Below, piece after piece: positions 17,675 through 25,125 of a DNA stretch of 52,454 bases; the stretch's first letter is position 1, and the number at the start of each line of letters is the position of its first letter. The position numbers and the translations under genes are program-made. The notes under the pieces were generated by a model. It made no database searches. It was given only the letters and a program-made list of their open reading frames with translations, and had not been told where the DNA came from. Source of the stretch: Pseudomonadota bacterium (lineage in GTDB: Bacteria; Desulfobacterota; Desulfobulbia; Desulfobulbales; Desulfurivibrionaceae); assembly GCA_018830485.1 (NCBI GenBank), contig JAHJRQ010000009.1:1-52454 (forward strand), in the 5' to 3' direction.

Positions 17675-18706
17675 ATGAATACCGCAATCTCTCTCTCCGA
17701 CAGGGAAAACATAGGGCCGGTGAATCTCGACCATCTGATGGTGGAGCTTGACCGTTACCGTCGTCAATCGGAGTGGTTAAAACAGGTCAACGAGCTGCAT
17801 GGCAGACTGGCCGGCGCCACCGACCTGCAGGGCATGATCGAGGCTTTTTCCGTGTGGCTGATGCCCCTGGTTGAGCACGATCTCATCGCCTACCGCAGCC
17901 TCGACCGGAGCCGGGTGCATATCATCTGCTCCTGCCACGGGCCGGATCGGCGTCTTGCCATGCAGACCGCCGAAGAGGTTTTTGAGAAGATCGATTGTCA
18001 GTTGGATGGCTCCTGCTGTGAATGGGGTCCGTTTTTCGTGCAGCAATGGCAGATGTCCTTCGGCGCTGACTCGGCTGCGGTCAACGAGGCGTGCCTGATG
18101 CTGCTGCGCCGGGGAACCTGCATTGAAACAGAGGAAGCCAAGATCCTTGGGGACGCGTTGGAGATTCTCGGCGAGCCCCTGCAGCGCGCCCTTATGTATG
18201 AGGATCTGTTTGCCCAGGCCAGAAGGGATATGCTCACCGGCCTTGACAACCGCAGGGTTTTTGAGGAACGCATCGGCTCCATGCTGGAAACCGCCCGTCG
18301 CCACAACCGGCCCATTACCGTGGCCAGCATGGATTTGGATCATTTCAAGCAGATTAATGATACCCTGGGGCATGCCGCAGGCGATAACGCCTTGCAGATG
18401 GTGGCCAAGACCCTGACCGGGATGGTGCGCAACAGCGACCTTCTGGTGCGCATGGGCGGCGATGAGTTTGTGCTGGTCTTGCCGGATACCGCCCTTGAGC
18501 CGGCCAGGTTGTTGGCCGAACGTCTGTGCAGCGCTGTTGACGGCCTTGAGCTCAATGCTGCGGACGGCAGCAGGCTGGGGGTGAGCATCGGCCTTGTCCA
18601 GTGGAACCCGGAAATGAGCAAGGACGAGTGGCTGCAGCGGGCCGATGAAGTACTCTACCAGGCGAAAAAGACCGGGCGTTGCCGGGTGTGCGTGGAGGAA
18701 GCGTAA
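17675..18706 (+). CDS. diguanylate cyclase with N-terminal GAF-like sensor
   Basis: Makes the second messenger c-di-GMP from two GTP. The 343 residues comprise a short helical lead (about 15-45), a GAF-like sensory domain (about 45-165) and a GGDEF domain (about 175-340). The GGDEF domain carries DMLTGLDNRR, MDLDHFKQIND, GHAAGDNAL and an intact active site GGDEF at 261-265. An RNSD sequence (252-255), five residues before it, is the RxxD inhibitory site, so product feedback is expected. No membrane helices are evident, so the enzyme should be cytoplasmic. AAAGGAG stands 8 bases before the ATG at 17675; an ATG at 17657 overlaps that site. Confidence 0.94.
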   Translation: MNTAISLSDRENIGPVNLDHLMVELDRYRRQSEWLKQVNELHGRLAGATDLQGMIEAFSVWLMPLVEHDLIAYRSLDRSRVHIICSCHGPDRRLAMQTAEEVFEKIDCQLDGSCCEWGPFFVQQWQMSFGADSAAVNEACLMLLRRGTCIETEEAKILGDALEILGEPLQRALMYEDLFAQARRDMLTGLDNRRVFEERIGSMLETARRHNRPITVASMDLDHFKQINDTLGHAAGDNALQMVAKTLTGMVRNSDLLVRMGGDEFVLVLPDTALEPARLLAERLCSAVDGLELNAADGSRLGVSIGLVQWNPEMSKDEWLQRADEVLYQAKKTGRCRVCVEEA

Positions 18707-18736
18707 CGGTCTGCTAGGCCCCTGCATAATAATTGT

Positions 18737-18799
18737 AAAAAAAGGCCATGCCTGATTGGCGCAGAGGGGAAATCTGCTACAATAAGGCATGGTCTTTTT
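18737..18799 (+). terminator. probable terminator after the diguanylate cyclase
   Basis: AAAAAGGCCATGCCT pairs with AGGCATGGTCTTTTT across a 31-base loop, followed by T residues. The long loop lowers confidence. Confidence 0.55.
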
Positions 18800-18845
18800 A
18801 TTGGCGTTATTCTATTTCTAAATCAAAAGTGTATTTTTCAAAAAT

Positions 18846-18869
18846 TCCCTCCCCCTTGGGGGGGAAGGG
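18846..18869. repeat. C-rich/G-rich palindromic repeat
   Basis: CCCTCCCCC followed by TT and a G run ending GAAGGG forms a hairpin. A further G-rich tract follows at 18872-18887. This resembles widely dispersed intergenic palindromes in proteobacteria. Confidence 0.5.
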
Positions 18870-18944
18870 TTAGGGAGAGGGGGGGAGTAGCCATGGAATC
18901 AGCAGGTTGCAACTTCATCCACCCTCAATCCCTCCCGTCAGTTT

Positions 18945-19043
18945 GTAGGTCAGGTAGAGCAAAGCGAAACCCGACAATTTTCAGTCGAGCTGTGGATGAT
19001 GTTGTCGTGTAAGCGTCGGGTTTCGTTCCTCTACCCGACCTAC
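18945..19043. repeat. 99-base inverted-repeat element (MITE/REP-like)
   Basis: The left arm (18945-18975, starting GTAGGTCAGGTAGAG, ending GAAACCCGAC) and right arm (19015-19043, complement starting GTAGGTCGGGTAGAG, ending GAAACCCGAC) are near-perfect inverted copies with a 2-base length difference. The 39 bases between them are noncoding. A GACTGGGTCTGTCCCC stretch follows at 19052, often seen near REP-associated transposases, but no transposase gene is present. Confidence 0.75.
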
Positions 19044-19361
19044 TTTTCTAAGACTGGGTCTGTCCCCTATTGTCTACTTTACTGACCGGCTACTTGCGGC
19101 CGTTGTTCCTTTCCGGTTTTTTTCCTTTTCCGCTCTTGACCTCCCCGGTCATCTCCATTAGGTTGTCATTGTAGGGAAACAATCTTTTCGTCCGCTTTTT
19201 TCCTTTCCCAGTTGTTAAGAAATTCTCCGTCGCTGATCCGTTCCGCCTTTTCGGTGCCCATAGCTGGTCTTTTCCTTCTGTCCTGTTTTCCTGTTTTTTC
19301 CCAGAAGGCCCGGCCTTCAAACAACGCAAACCGGCTTTGCCTTGCTTTTCAGGAGTAATTC
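19044..19361. other. pyrimidine-rich noncoding gap before the KamA-like gene
   Basis: About 318 bases dominated by C/T runs on the plus strand. A 79-codon lysine-rich frame on the minus strand starts at TTG without a ribosome-binding site, so I treat it as chance. AGGAG at 19350 belongs to the next gene. I see no clear promoter. Confidence 0.4.
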
Positions 19362-21146
19362 ATGGATACAACAATTTTTACGGCACAGTATTTGAGAAAA
19401 ACCAACCCGCAGGTTTTTAAGATTATAACCCGTGCCGAAGATATCGAAGAACTGCGCGGTCTGCTCATCGATTTCACTTTTAACGCGGAACAGACGGCCC
19501 TTGAGGAGGTCAGCCAGGAGGATGCCAATTTTGCCGCCCGCATCCGCGACTGCGGCATCGTCCTGCGCAGTATTCTCAAGCCGGTCTCGGAGCAGGGTGC
19601 CGGTTTCAGTATCCTGCAGGTGTTGTGGGATCTCGGTCATAATGTGCCGCGGCCGGAACTTTCCACGGCCTTTTACGCCGACCTGCTCCATCTGCTCCTG
19701 GGGGTCCAGGGCAAGGGCCCTCGCAAGGCCCTTGATGCCATCCATCTCTCCGCCATCAGCGCAACCGGCAGAAAGGCGGCGCTTATCCGCACCCGGCAGC
19801 TGGACAACCTTTGGGACGAAGTGGACCGGCGCATGGACGCTTTTCCCTCTGGCCTGGGTGAAGAGGCGGTGTTACGTCGAAGAAAGCGGCGGGAAAAAAT
19901 CCTGGCTGTGCTCGGTGGGAGCATCGAGGACTGGCACAATTGGCGCTGGCATATCCGGCATATTGTCCGTGATCTGGCCACTCTGGAAAAACTGGTCAAG
20001 CTCAGCCCCTCCCAGCGTAAGGCCATCAAGGCGGCCAAGGAGCACAGGCTGCCCTTCGGCATCACCCCCCATTACCTCTCCCTGATGGATGACGAAATCA
20101 ATCGGCGCGACGCAGCCATCCGGGCTCAGGTACTGCCTCCCATGAGTTACGTCAAGGAAATCGCCGCCATCGACGATACGTCCTGCCTGGACTTCATGGG
20201 CGAGGAAGATACCTCGCCCTGCGATCTCATCACCCGGCGCTACCCGGCCATCTGCATCCTCAAGCCTTACAACAGCTGCCCGCAGATCTGCGTTTACTGC
20301 CAGCGCAACTGGGAGATCGATGATGTCATGGCCAGCGGCGCCTTTGCCGGCATGGAACGGATCGAGACGGCCATCCACTGGCTCCACGACCACCCGGCCA
20401 TCCATGAGGTGCTCATCACCGGCGGCGACCCCCTGGCCATGGGCAACGAGACCCTGGCCGCCATCCTGGCCAAGGTGGCGGAGATCCCCACCGTGGAGAG
20501 GATCCGTATCGGCAGCCGGACCCTGGTCACTCTGCCCATGCGGATCAGTGAAGGGCTGGCCGGGTTGCTCGGCCAGTACCGGGAACCGGGCCGCCGGGAG
20601 GTGGCGGTGATGACCCACATCCAGCATCCCTACGAGATCACCCCGGAAACCGCGGCTGCGGTGAACCGCCTGCGCCTGCACGGCATTCCGGTCTACAACC
20701 AGTTGGTCTATACCTATTACGCTTCCAAACGCTTCGAGGCCGCGGCCCTGCGTCGCCATCTGCGGCTGATCGGCGTGGATCCTTATTATACCTTCAATAC
20801 CAAAGGCAAGGACGAAACTCTTGCCTACCGGGTGCCCATCGCCCGCCTTCTTCAGGAGCAACAGGAAGAAAGCCGCCTGCTGCCGGGTCTGGCCCGCACC
20901 GACGAGGCGGTGTTTAATGTGCCCCGCCAGGGCAAAAACTACCTCCGCGATCGGGGCTACAGGAACCTGCTCACTATTCTCCCCAACGGCAGCCGGATGT
21001 ATGAATTTCACTCTTGGGAGAGAAAGGTTTCGCAGGAGGCCACCACCTTTACCACCACCGACGTGCCCCTGCTCGACTACCTGGAACGGCTGCAAAAAGA
21101 CGGGGAAAGCGTTTCGGACTACGCGACCATCTGGTACTATTTCTGA
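19362..21146 (+). CDS. KamA-family radical SAM protein (lysine 2,3-aminomutase-like)
   Basis: The 594-residue protein is longer than classical lysine 2,3-aminomutase (about 420-470) because of a helical N-terminal region (1-210) I cannot assign. The radical SAM [4Fe-4S] site is Cys306, Cys310 and Cys313 in SCPQICVYCQRNW, a CxxxCxxC motif. EVLITGGDPLAMGNETL and the barrel strands HIQHPYEIT and VYNQLVY are typical of KamA. Near the C-terminus, VFNVPRQGKNY may replace the PLP-lysine loop PGGGGK of true aminomutases, so the reaction could differ. An ideal AGGAG lies 6 bases before the ATG. Confidence 0.88.
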   Translation: MDTTIFTAQYLRKTNPQVFKIITRAEDIEELRGLLIDFTFNAEQTALEEVSQEDANFAARIRDCGIVLRSILKPVSEQGAGFSILQVLWDLGHNVPRPELSTAFYADLLHLLLGVQGKGPRKALDAIHLSAISATGRKAALIRTRQLDNLWDEVDRRMDAFPSGLGEEAVLRRRKRREKILAVLGGSIEDWHNWRWHIRHIVRDLATLEKLVKLSPSQRKAIKAAKEHRLPFGITPHYLSLMDDEINRRDAAIRAQVLPPMSYVKEIAAIDDTSCLDFMGEEDTSPCDLITRRYPAICILKPYNSCPQICVYCQRNWEIDDVMASGAFAGMERIETAIHWLHDHPAIHEVLITGGDPLAMGNETLAAILAKVAEIPTVERIRIGSRTLVTLPMRISEGLAGLLGQYREPGRREVAVMTHIQHPYEITPETAAAVNRLRLHGIPVYNQLVYTYYASKRFEAAALRRHLRLIGVDPYYTFNTKGKDETLAYRVPIARLLQEQQEESRLLPGLARTDEAVFNVPRQGKNYLRDRGYRNLLTILPNGSRMYEFHSWERKVSQEATTFTTTDVPLLDYLERLQKDGESVSDYATIWYYF

Positions 21147-21312
21147 CGATGTTTCGCACCTCTTCGAAAAATACTTGCCCGGCGGCTCTCTTGTCTCCTG
21201 GATTTTCATCTTCGGCGCGGGAATCTCCAGAGCAGGCAGAACGCTTTTTTTAGGTTTTTTTCCCCAGTTTTGTATACTGCGATAAAAGGATCTTCAACAA
21301 GGGAGCACAACC

Positions 21313-22722
21313 ATGAAAATTACCTTCCACGGCGCGGCGAAAACCGTTACCGGCTCGCAGCACCTGCTTGAGGTCAACGGCAAGCGCATCCTCCTTGATT
21401 GCGGGTTGTTTCAGGGCAAGCGCAAGGAGGCCTTCGAGCTCAATCGCACCGGATTTTGCGCGGGCAAGAATTTGGATTGCCTGATCCTCTCCCATGCCCA
21501 TATCGACCATTCCGGCAATATCCCCTGTCTGGTTAAAAAAGGGTTCAGCGGAGACATCATCTGCACCTCAGCCACCCGCGACCTCTGCGCGGTGATGCTC
21601 ATGGATGCCGCGCATATCCAGGAGCAGGATGTGGAGTTTGCCAACAAGCTGCGCAAAAAGAATAAGCAGAAGGAGTTTGAGCCCCTCTACACCAAGGAGG
21701 ATGTGGTGGTCGCCATGGACCAGTTCGTCGGCATCAGCTATAACCGCAAGCGGGAGATTCTGCCCGGCGTGCATCTTACCCTGGTGGATGCCGGCCATAT
21801 GATGGGCAGCGCCAATGTGATTCTCGACATCCACGACCAGGAGAAGAATCGCGATCTCCGCCTTGTTTTCAGCGGGGATATCGGGCGGGCCGGAATCCCG
21901 ATCATCAATGATCCGGCCGTGCTGAGCGAGGGAGCGGATATCCTCATCATGGAGTCCACCTACGGCAACCGTCAGCATCCGCCGTACCCGGAGTCGGAAA
22001 AGGAATTGGAGCGGATTGTCAATGAGACCTACAAGCGGGGCGGGACGCTCTTGATTCCGGCCTTTGCCGTGGGTCGGACCCAGCAGCTGGTTTATGCCCT
22101 GCACCGGCTCTATTTGCAGCGCGATATCCCCAATCTCCCCATCTATGTGGACAGCCCGCTGGCCACCCGGGTAACGGATATATTCCGGCTGCATCCCGAG
22201 ACCTATGACAGCGAGATCCGGGAATTCTTATTGAAGGACAACCACAGCAATCCCTTTGGTTTTGATACCCTGCGGTATACCCAGAGCGTGGAGGATTCAA
22301 AGGAGCTGAATTTTCTGCGGGAGCCGGCCATCATCATCAGCGCCAGCGGCATGATGGAGGGGGGGCGCATCCTGCATCACCTGCGCAGCCGCATCGGCGA
22401 CAAGAAAAACACCATTCTGGTCACAGGCTGGCAGGCGCCCAATACCCTGGGCCGCAGGATTGTCGAAGGGCAGGAAACGGTCAAGATCTTTGGCGAGGAA
22501 TTTCCGCTCAGGGCCAAGGTGGAAACCCTGACCGGCTTCAGCGGCCATGCCGACCGGGATGGGTTGCTGGCTTGGGCCAAGGCCATGCAGAAGAAGCCAT
22601 CCCGAACCTTTGTGGTGCATGGCGAAGAGGAGGTGGCCGCCATTTTTGCCGAGAGCCTGCGCACGGAGCTCGGCTTTGCCCAGGTGGATATCCCCGAACC
22701 CCATCAGAGTTTCGAGGTGTGA
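21313..22722 (+). CDS. MBL-fold beta-CASP ribonuclease-like protein
   Basis: The 469-residue metallo-beta-lactamase-fold protein of the CPSF73-like/YsH1 class is predicted to process RNA in the cytoplasm. The zinc motif SHAHIDHSG gives His61, His63, Asp65 and His66. GHMMGSANV and FSGDIGR supply further metal ligands. The beta-CASP cap follows, with PAFAVGRTQQL and VDSPLA. The C-terminal part carries ISASGMMEGGRILHH and FSGHADRDGL, the conserved Asp/His region of the family. The ATG has GGGAG upstream. It lies 166 bases after the radical SAM gene; co-transcription is possible but not shown. Confidence 0.92.
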   Translation: MKITFHGAAKTVTGSQHLLEVNGKRILLDCGLFQGKRKEAFELNRTGFCAGKNLDCLILSHAHIDHSGNIPCLVKKGFSGDIICTSATRDLCAVMLMDAAHIQEQDVEFANKLRKKNKQKEFEPLYTKEDVVVAMDQFVGISYNRKREILPGVHLTLVDAGHMMGSANVILDIHDQEKNRDLRLVFSGDIGRAGIPIINDPAVLSEGADILIMESTYGNRQHPPYPESEKELERIVNETYKRGGTLLIPAFAVGRTQQLVYALHRLYLQRDIPNLPIYVDSPLATRVTDIFRLHPETYDSEIREFLLKDNHSNPFGFDTLRYTQSVEDSKELNFLREPAIIISASGMMEGGRILHHLRSRIGDKKNTILVTGWQAPNTLGRRIVEGQETVKIFGEEFPLRAKVETLTGFSGHADRDGLLAWAKAMQKKPSRTFVVHGEEEVAAIFAESLRTELGFAQVDIPEPHQSFEV

Positions 22723-22935
22723 CCCGGCTGGCTGTCCCGCTGCGCGGACAATTGCTCCGGTGAGGCGGAGACAATGGCGGGAATTTTTTTCAATTTTTTT
22801 TATTCTGCAATAACAGCAAGTTGTATGCTATTCCCCTGCTTCCTGCCGTGAAATTTTTTTTCTCCCCTGTTACCCTGTATGTTCCAAGACGGAAATAGCC
22901 CATTTTCAGGACAACTATGACCGGGAGGTAGTCAG

Positions 22936-25125
22936 GTGAATTCTTCAGGATTGTATCTTCAGCTTTTCAGTATCCATGGTTTGATCAGAGGAACCTCGCC
23001 GGAACTTGGGCGCGATGCGGATACGGGCGGCCAGGTGAAATATGTGCTGGAGCTGGCCCGGTCCCTGGCCGCCCATCCGGAGGTTGCCCAGGTGGATCTC
23101 GTAACCCGCCTGATTGCCGATAAGACTGTTTCCTCCGATTATTCCCGGCCCATCGAACCGCTCTCTGAAAAGGCGAGAATCGTCCGTATCCAGTGCGGCG
23201 GCCGGAAATACATCCGCAAGGAACTGCTCTGGTCCCATCTTGACGAGATGGTGGACAAGACCCTCAAGTTCATCAAGGCCTTCGGCCGGGTGCCCGATGT
23301 CTTCCACGGGCATTACGCCGATGGGGGCTATGTTGCCGGCGAATTGGCCCGGATCTTCGGCTCCCCCTTCATCTTCACCGGTCATTCCATGGGGGCCCAC
23401 AAGAAAAAGACCCTGCTTGAAGAAGGTTTGACCGGCGAGGAGATCAACCATCGCTACCACATCGACCACCGGATTCTGGTGGAAGATCGGATCATCAAGG
23501 ATGCGGAGCAGATTTTCGTCAGCACCAATCACGAAATCGACAAGCAGTATTCCCTGTACGCTAATTTCAAGGCGGGCCGGTATCAGGTGAATCCGCCGGG
23601 CATCGACGTGGAAACTTTCTACCCCCACTATGCCCCCCAGTTGGACGCGGATGCAGGGGATGAAATCACCAGGCAGGCCAGGGTGGTGCTGCTCCGCGAA
23701 CTCCACCGCTTCTGGGTTTCCCCGGAAAAGCCTTTTATCCTGGCCCTCTGCCGGCCGGACCAGCGCAAGAATATTGCCGGGCTGGTCACGGCCTACGGCG
23801 AGGACAAGGAACTGCAGGCCATTGCCAACCTGGCGATCTTTGCCGGTATCCGGAAAAACATCGCCGAGATGGAGGAGAACGAGCGCAATGTGCTCACCGA
23901 GATGCTGCTTCTCATGGACCGCTACGATCTTTACGGCAAGCTGGCCATTCCCAAAAAGCACGATTTTTCCATCGAGGTTCCCGAGTTGTACCGGCTCTGC
24001 GCCGACAGCTACGGGGTTTTTGTCAATTCCGCCCTGGTGGAGCCCTTCGGCCTGACCCTGATCGAGGCCGCCTCCTGCGGCCTGCCCATTGTCGCCACCC
24101 GGGATGGCGGGCCGACCGACATCATTGCCAACTGTGACAACGGGATTCTGATCGACCCCACCAACAGCCGGGAGATTGCCTCCGCCTGCAAAAGCATCCT
24201 GGTGGACAAGGATCTCTGGCAGCGGTATTCGCAAAACGGCATAAACCGGGTGCAGCGCCATTATTCCTGGCCTTCGCATTGCGAGCGCTCCCTTGCGGCC
24301 ATCGCAAAAGTACGAACCGAGATGCCGGCTGTCCCGCAATCGGAAGCGAGCGGCAGAAAAACCGCCATCGGCAAACGGCTCGCTGCGGTAAACCGCATGC
24401 TGATCAGCGACATCGACAATACCCTGATCGGCGAAGGCGAATCCCTGAAGGAGCTTCTTGCCCTGCTCAAGGCCAATGCCGGAAATATCTGCTGGGGCGT
24501 GGCCACGGGCCGCTGTCTGGCAAAAACCATGCATATCCTTGAGGAACATGCGGTGGATCGGCCGGATATCCTCATCTGTTCGGTGGGCACGGAAATCTAT
24601 TATGGCGCAACCCTTGCCCCGGACAAGGGCTGGCACCGCCATATCGCCTATCGCTGGCGGCCGGATGAGATCAGGGAAAGATTGAAGACCTTGGATTTTC
24701 TGGAAATACAGGAGCCGGAAAAGCAAAAACCTTTCAAGATCAGCTACTACCTGGAGGATGATCCGGAATTGCTTGCCATGGTGCACCAGACCCTCCAGAC
24801 CAAAAAAATCCGCTACCATCTCGTCTATTCCCACGGCCAGTTTCTCGATATCCTTCCCTACCGGGCTTCCAAGGGCAAGGCGATCCGCTATCTCAGCTAC
24901 AAATGGAATATCCCCCTGTCCGCTGTCATGGTCTGCGGTGATTCCGGCAACGACGCCTCCATGCTCCGGGGGGACACCAACGGCCTGGTGGTGGCCAATT
25001 ACAGCAAGGAGCTTGAACCGCTCCGGGGATTGCGGCGGATTTTTTTCAGCAAGAAGGAATATGCTGCCGGAATCATCGACGGGATGCTTCATTACGATTT
25101 TGTCGGAGGACAAAGCGATGGCTGA
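22936..25125 (+). CDS. sucrose-phosphate synthase with C-terminal sucrose-phosphatase (HAD) domain
   Basis: Makes sucrose-6F-phosphate from a nucleotide-glucose and fructose-6-phosphate, and probably removes the phosphate itself. Residues 1-450 form a GT4 glycosyltransferase: GRDADTGGQVKYVLELA at the N-terminus, FTGHSMGAHKK, and the EX7E nucleotide-sugar motif VEPFGLTLIEA (Glu369, Glu377). Residues 480-725 are a HAD phosphatase domain with an intact nucleophile motif, SDIDNT (Asp492, Asp494), and CGDSGNDASML. Many bacterial SPS proteins lack an active phosphatase part, so the intact motif matters. It starts at a GTG with GGGAGG about 8 bases upstream. Its end overlaps the sucrose synthase gene by 8 bases. 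Confidence 0.92.
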   Translation: MNSSGLYLQLFSIHGLIRGTSPELGRDADTGGQVKYVLELARSLAAHPEVAQVDLVTRLIADKTVSSDYSRPIEPLSEKARIVRIQCGGRKYIRKELLWSHLDEMVDKTLKFIKAFGRVPDVFHGHYADGGYVAGELARIFGSPFIFTGHSMGAHKKKTLLEEGLTGEEINHRYHIDHRILVEDRIIKDAEQIFVSTNHEIDKQYSLYANFKAGRYQVNPPGIDVETFYPHYAPQLDADAGDEITRQARVVLLRELHRFWVSPEKPFILALCRPDQRKNIAGLVTAYGEDKELQAIANLAIFAGIRKNIAEMEENERNVLTEMLLLMDRYDLYGKLAIPKKHDFSIEVPELYRLCADSYGVFVNSALVEPFGLTLIEAASCGLPIVATRDGGPTDIIANCDNGILIDPTNSREIASACKSILVDKDLWQRYSQNGINRVQRHYSWPSHCERSLAAIAKVRTEMPAVPQSEASGRKTAIGKRLAAVNRMLISDIDNTLIGEGESLKELLALLKANAGNICWGVATGRCLAKTMHILEEHAVDRPDILICSVGTEIYYGATLAPDKGWHRHIAYRWRPDEIRERLKTLDFLEIQEPEKQKPFKISYYLEDDPELLAMVHQTLQTKKIRYHLVYSHGQFLDILPYRASKGKAIRYLSYKWNIPLSAVMVCGDSGNDASMLRGDTNGLVVANYSKELEPLRGLRRIFFSKKEYAAGIIDGMLHYDFVGGQSDG

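Noticed and set aside
19090-19329. 79-codon minus-strand lysine-rich frame
   Set aside because: TTG start, no ribosome-binding site, low-complexity composition; probably a by-product of the pyrimidine-rich strand.
24758-25117. Upstream extension of the sucrose synthase frame
   Set aside because: It overlaps the SPS gene out of frame and encodes no family sequence; the ATG at 25118 has a proper ribosome-binding site.
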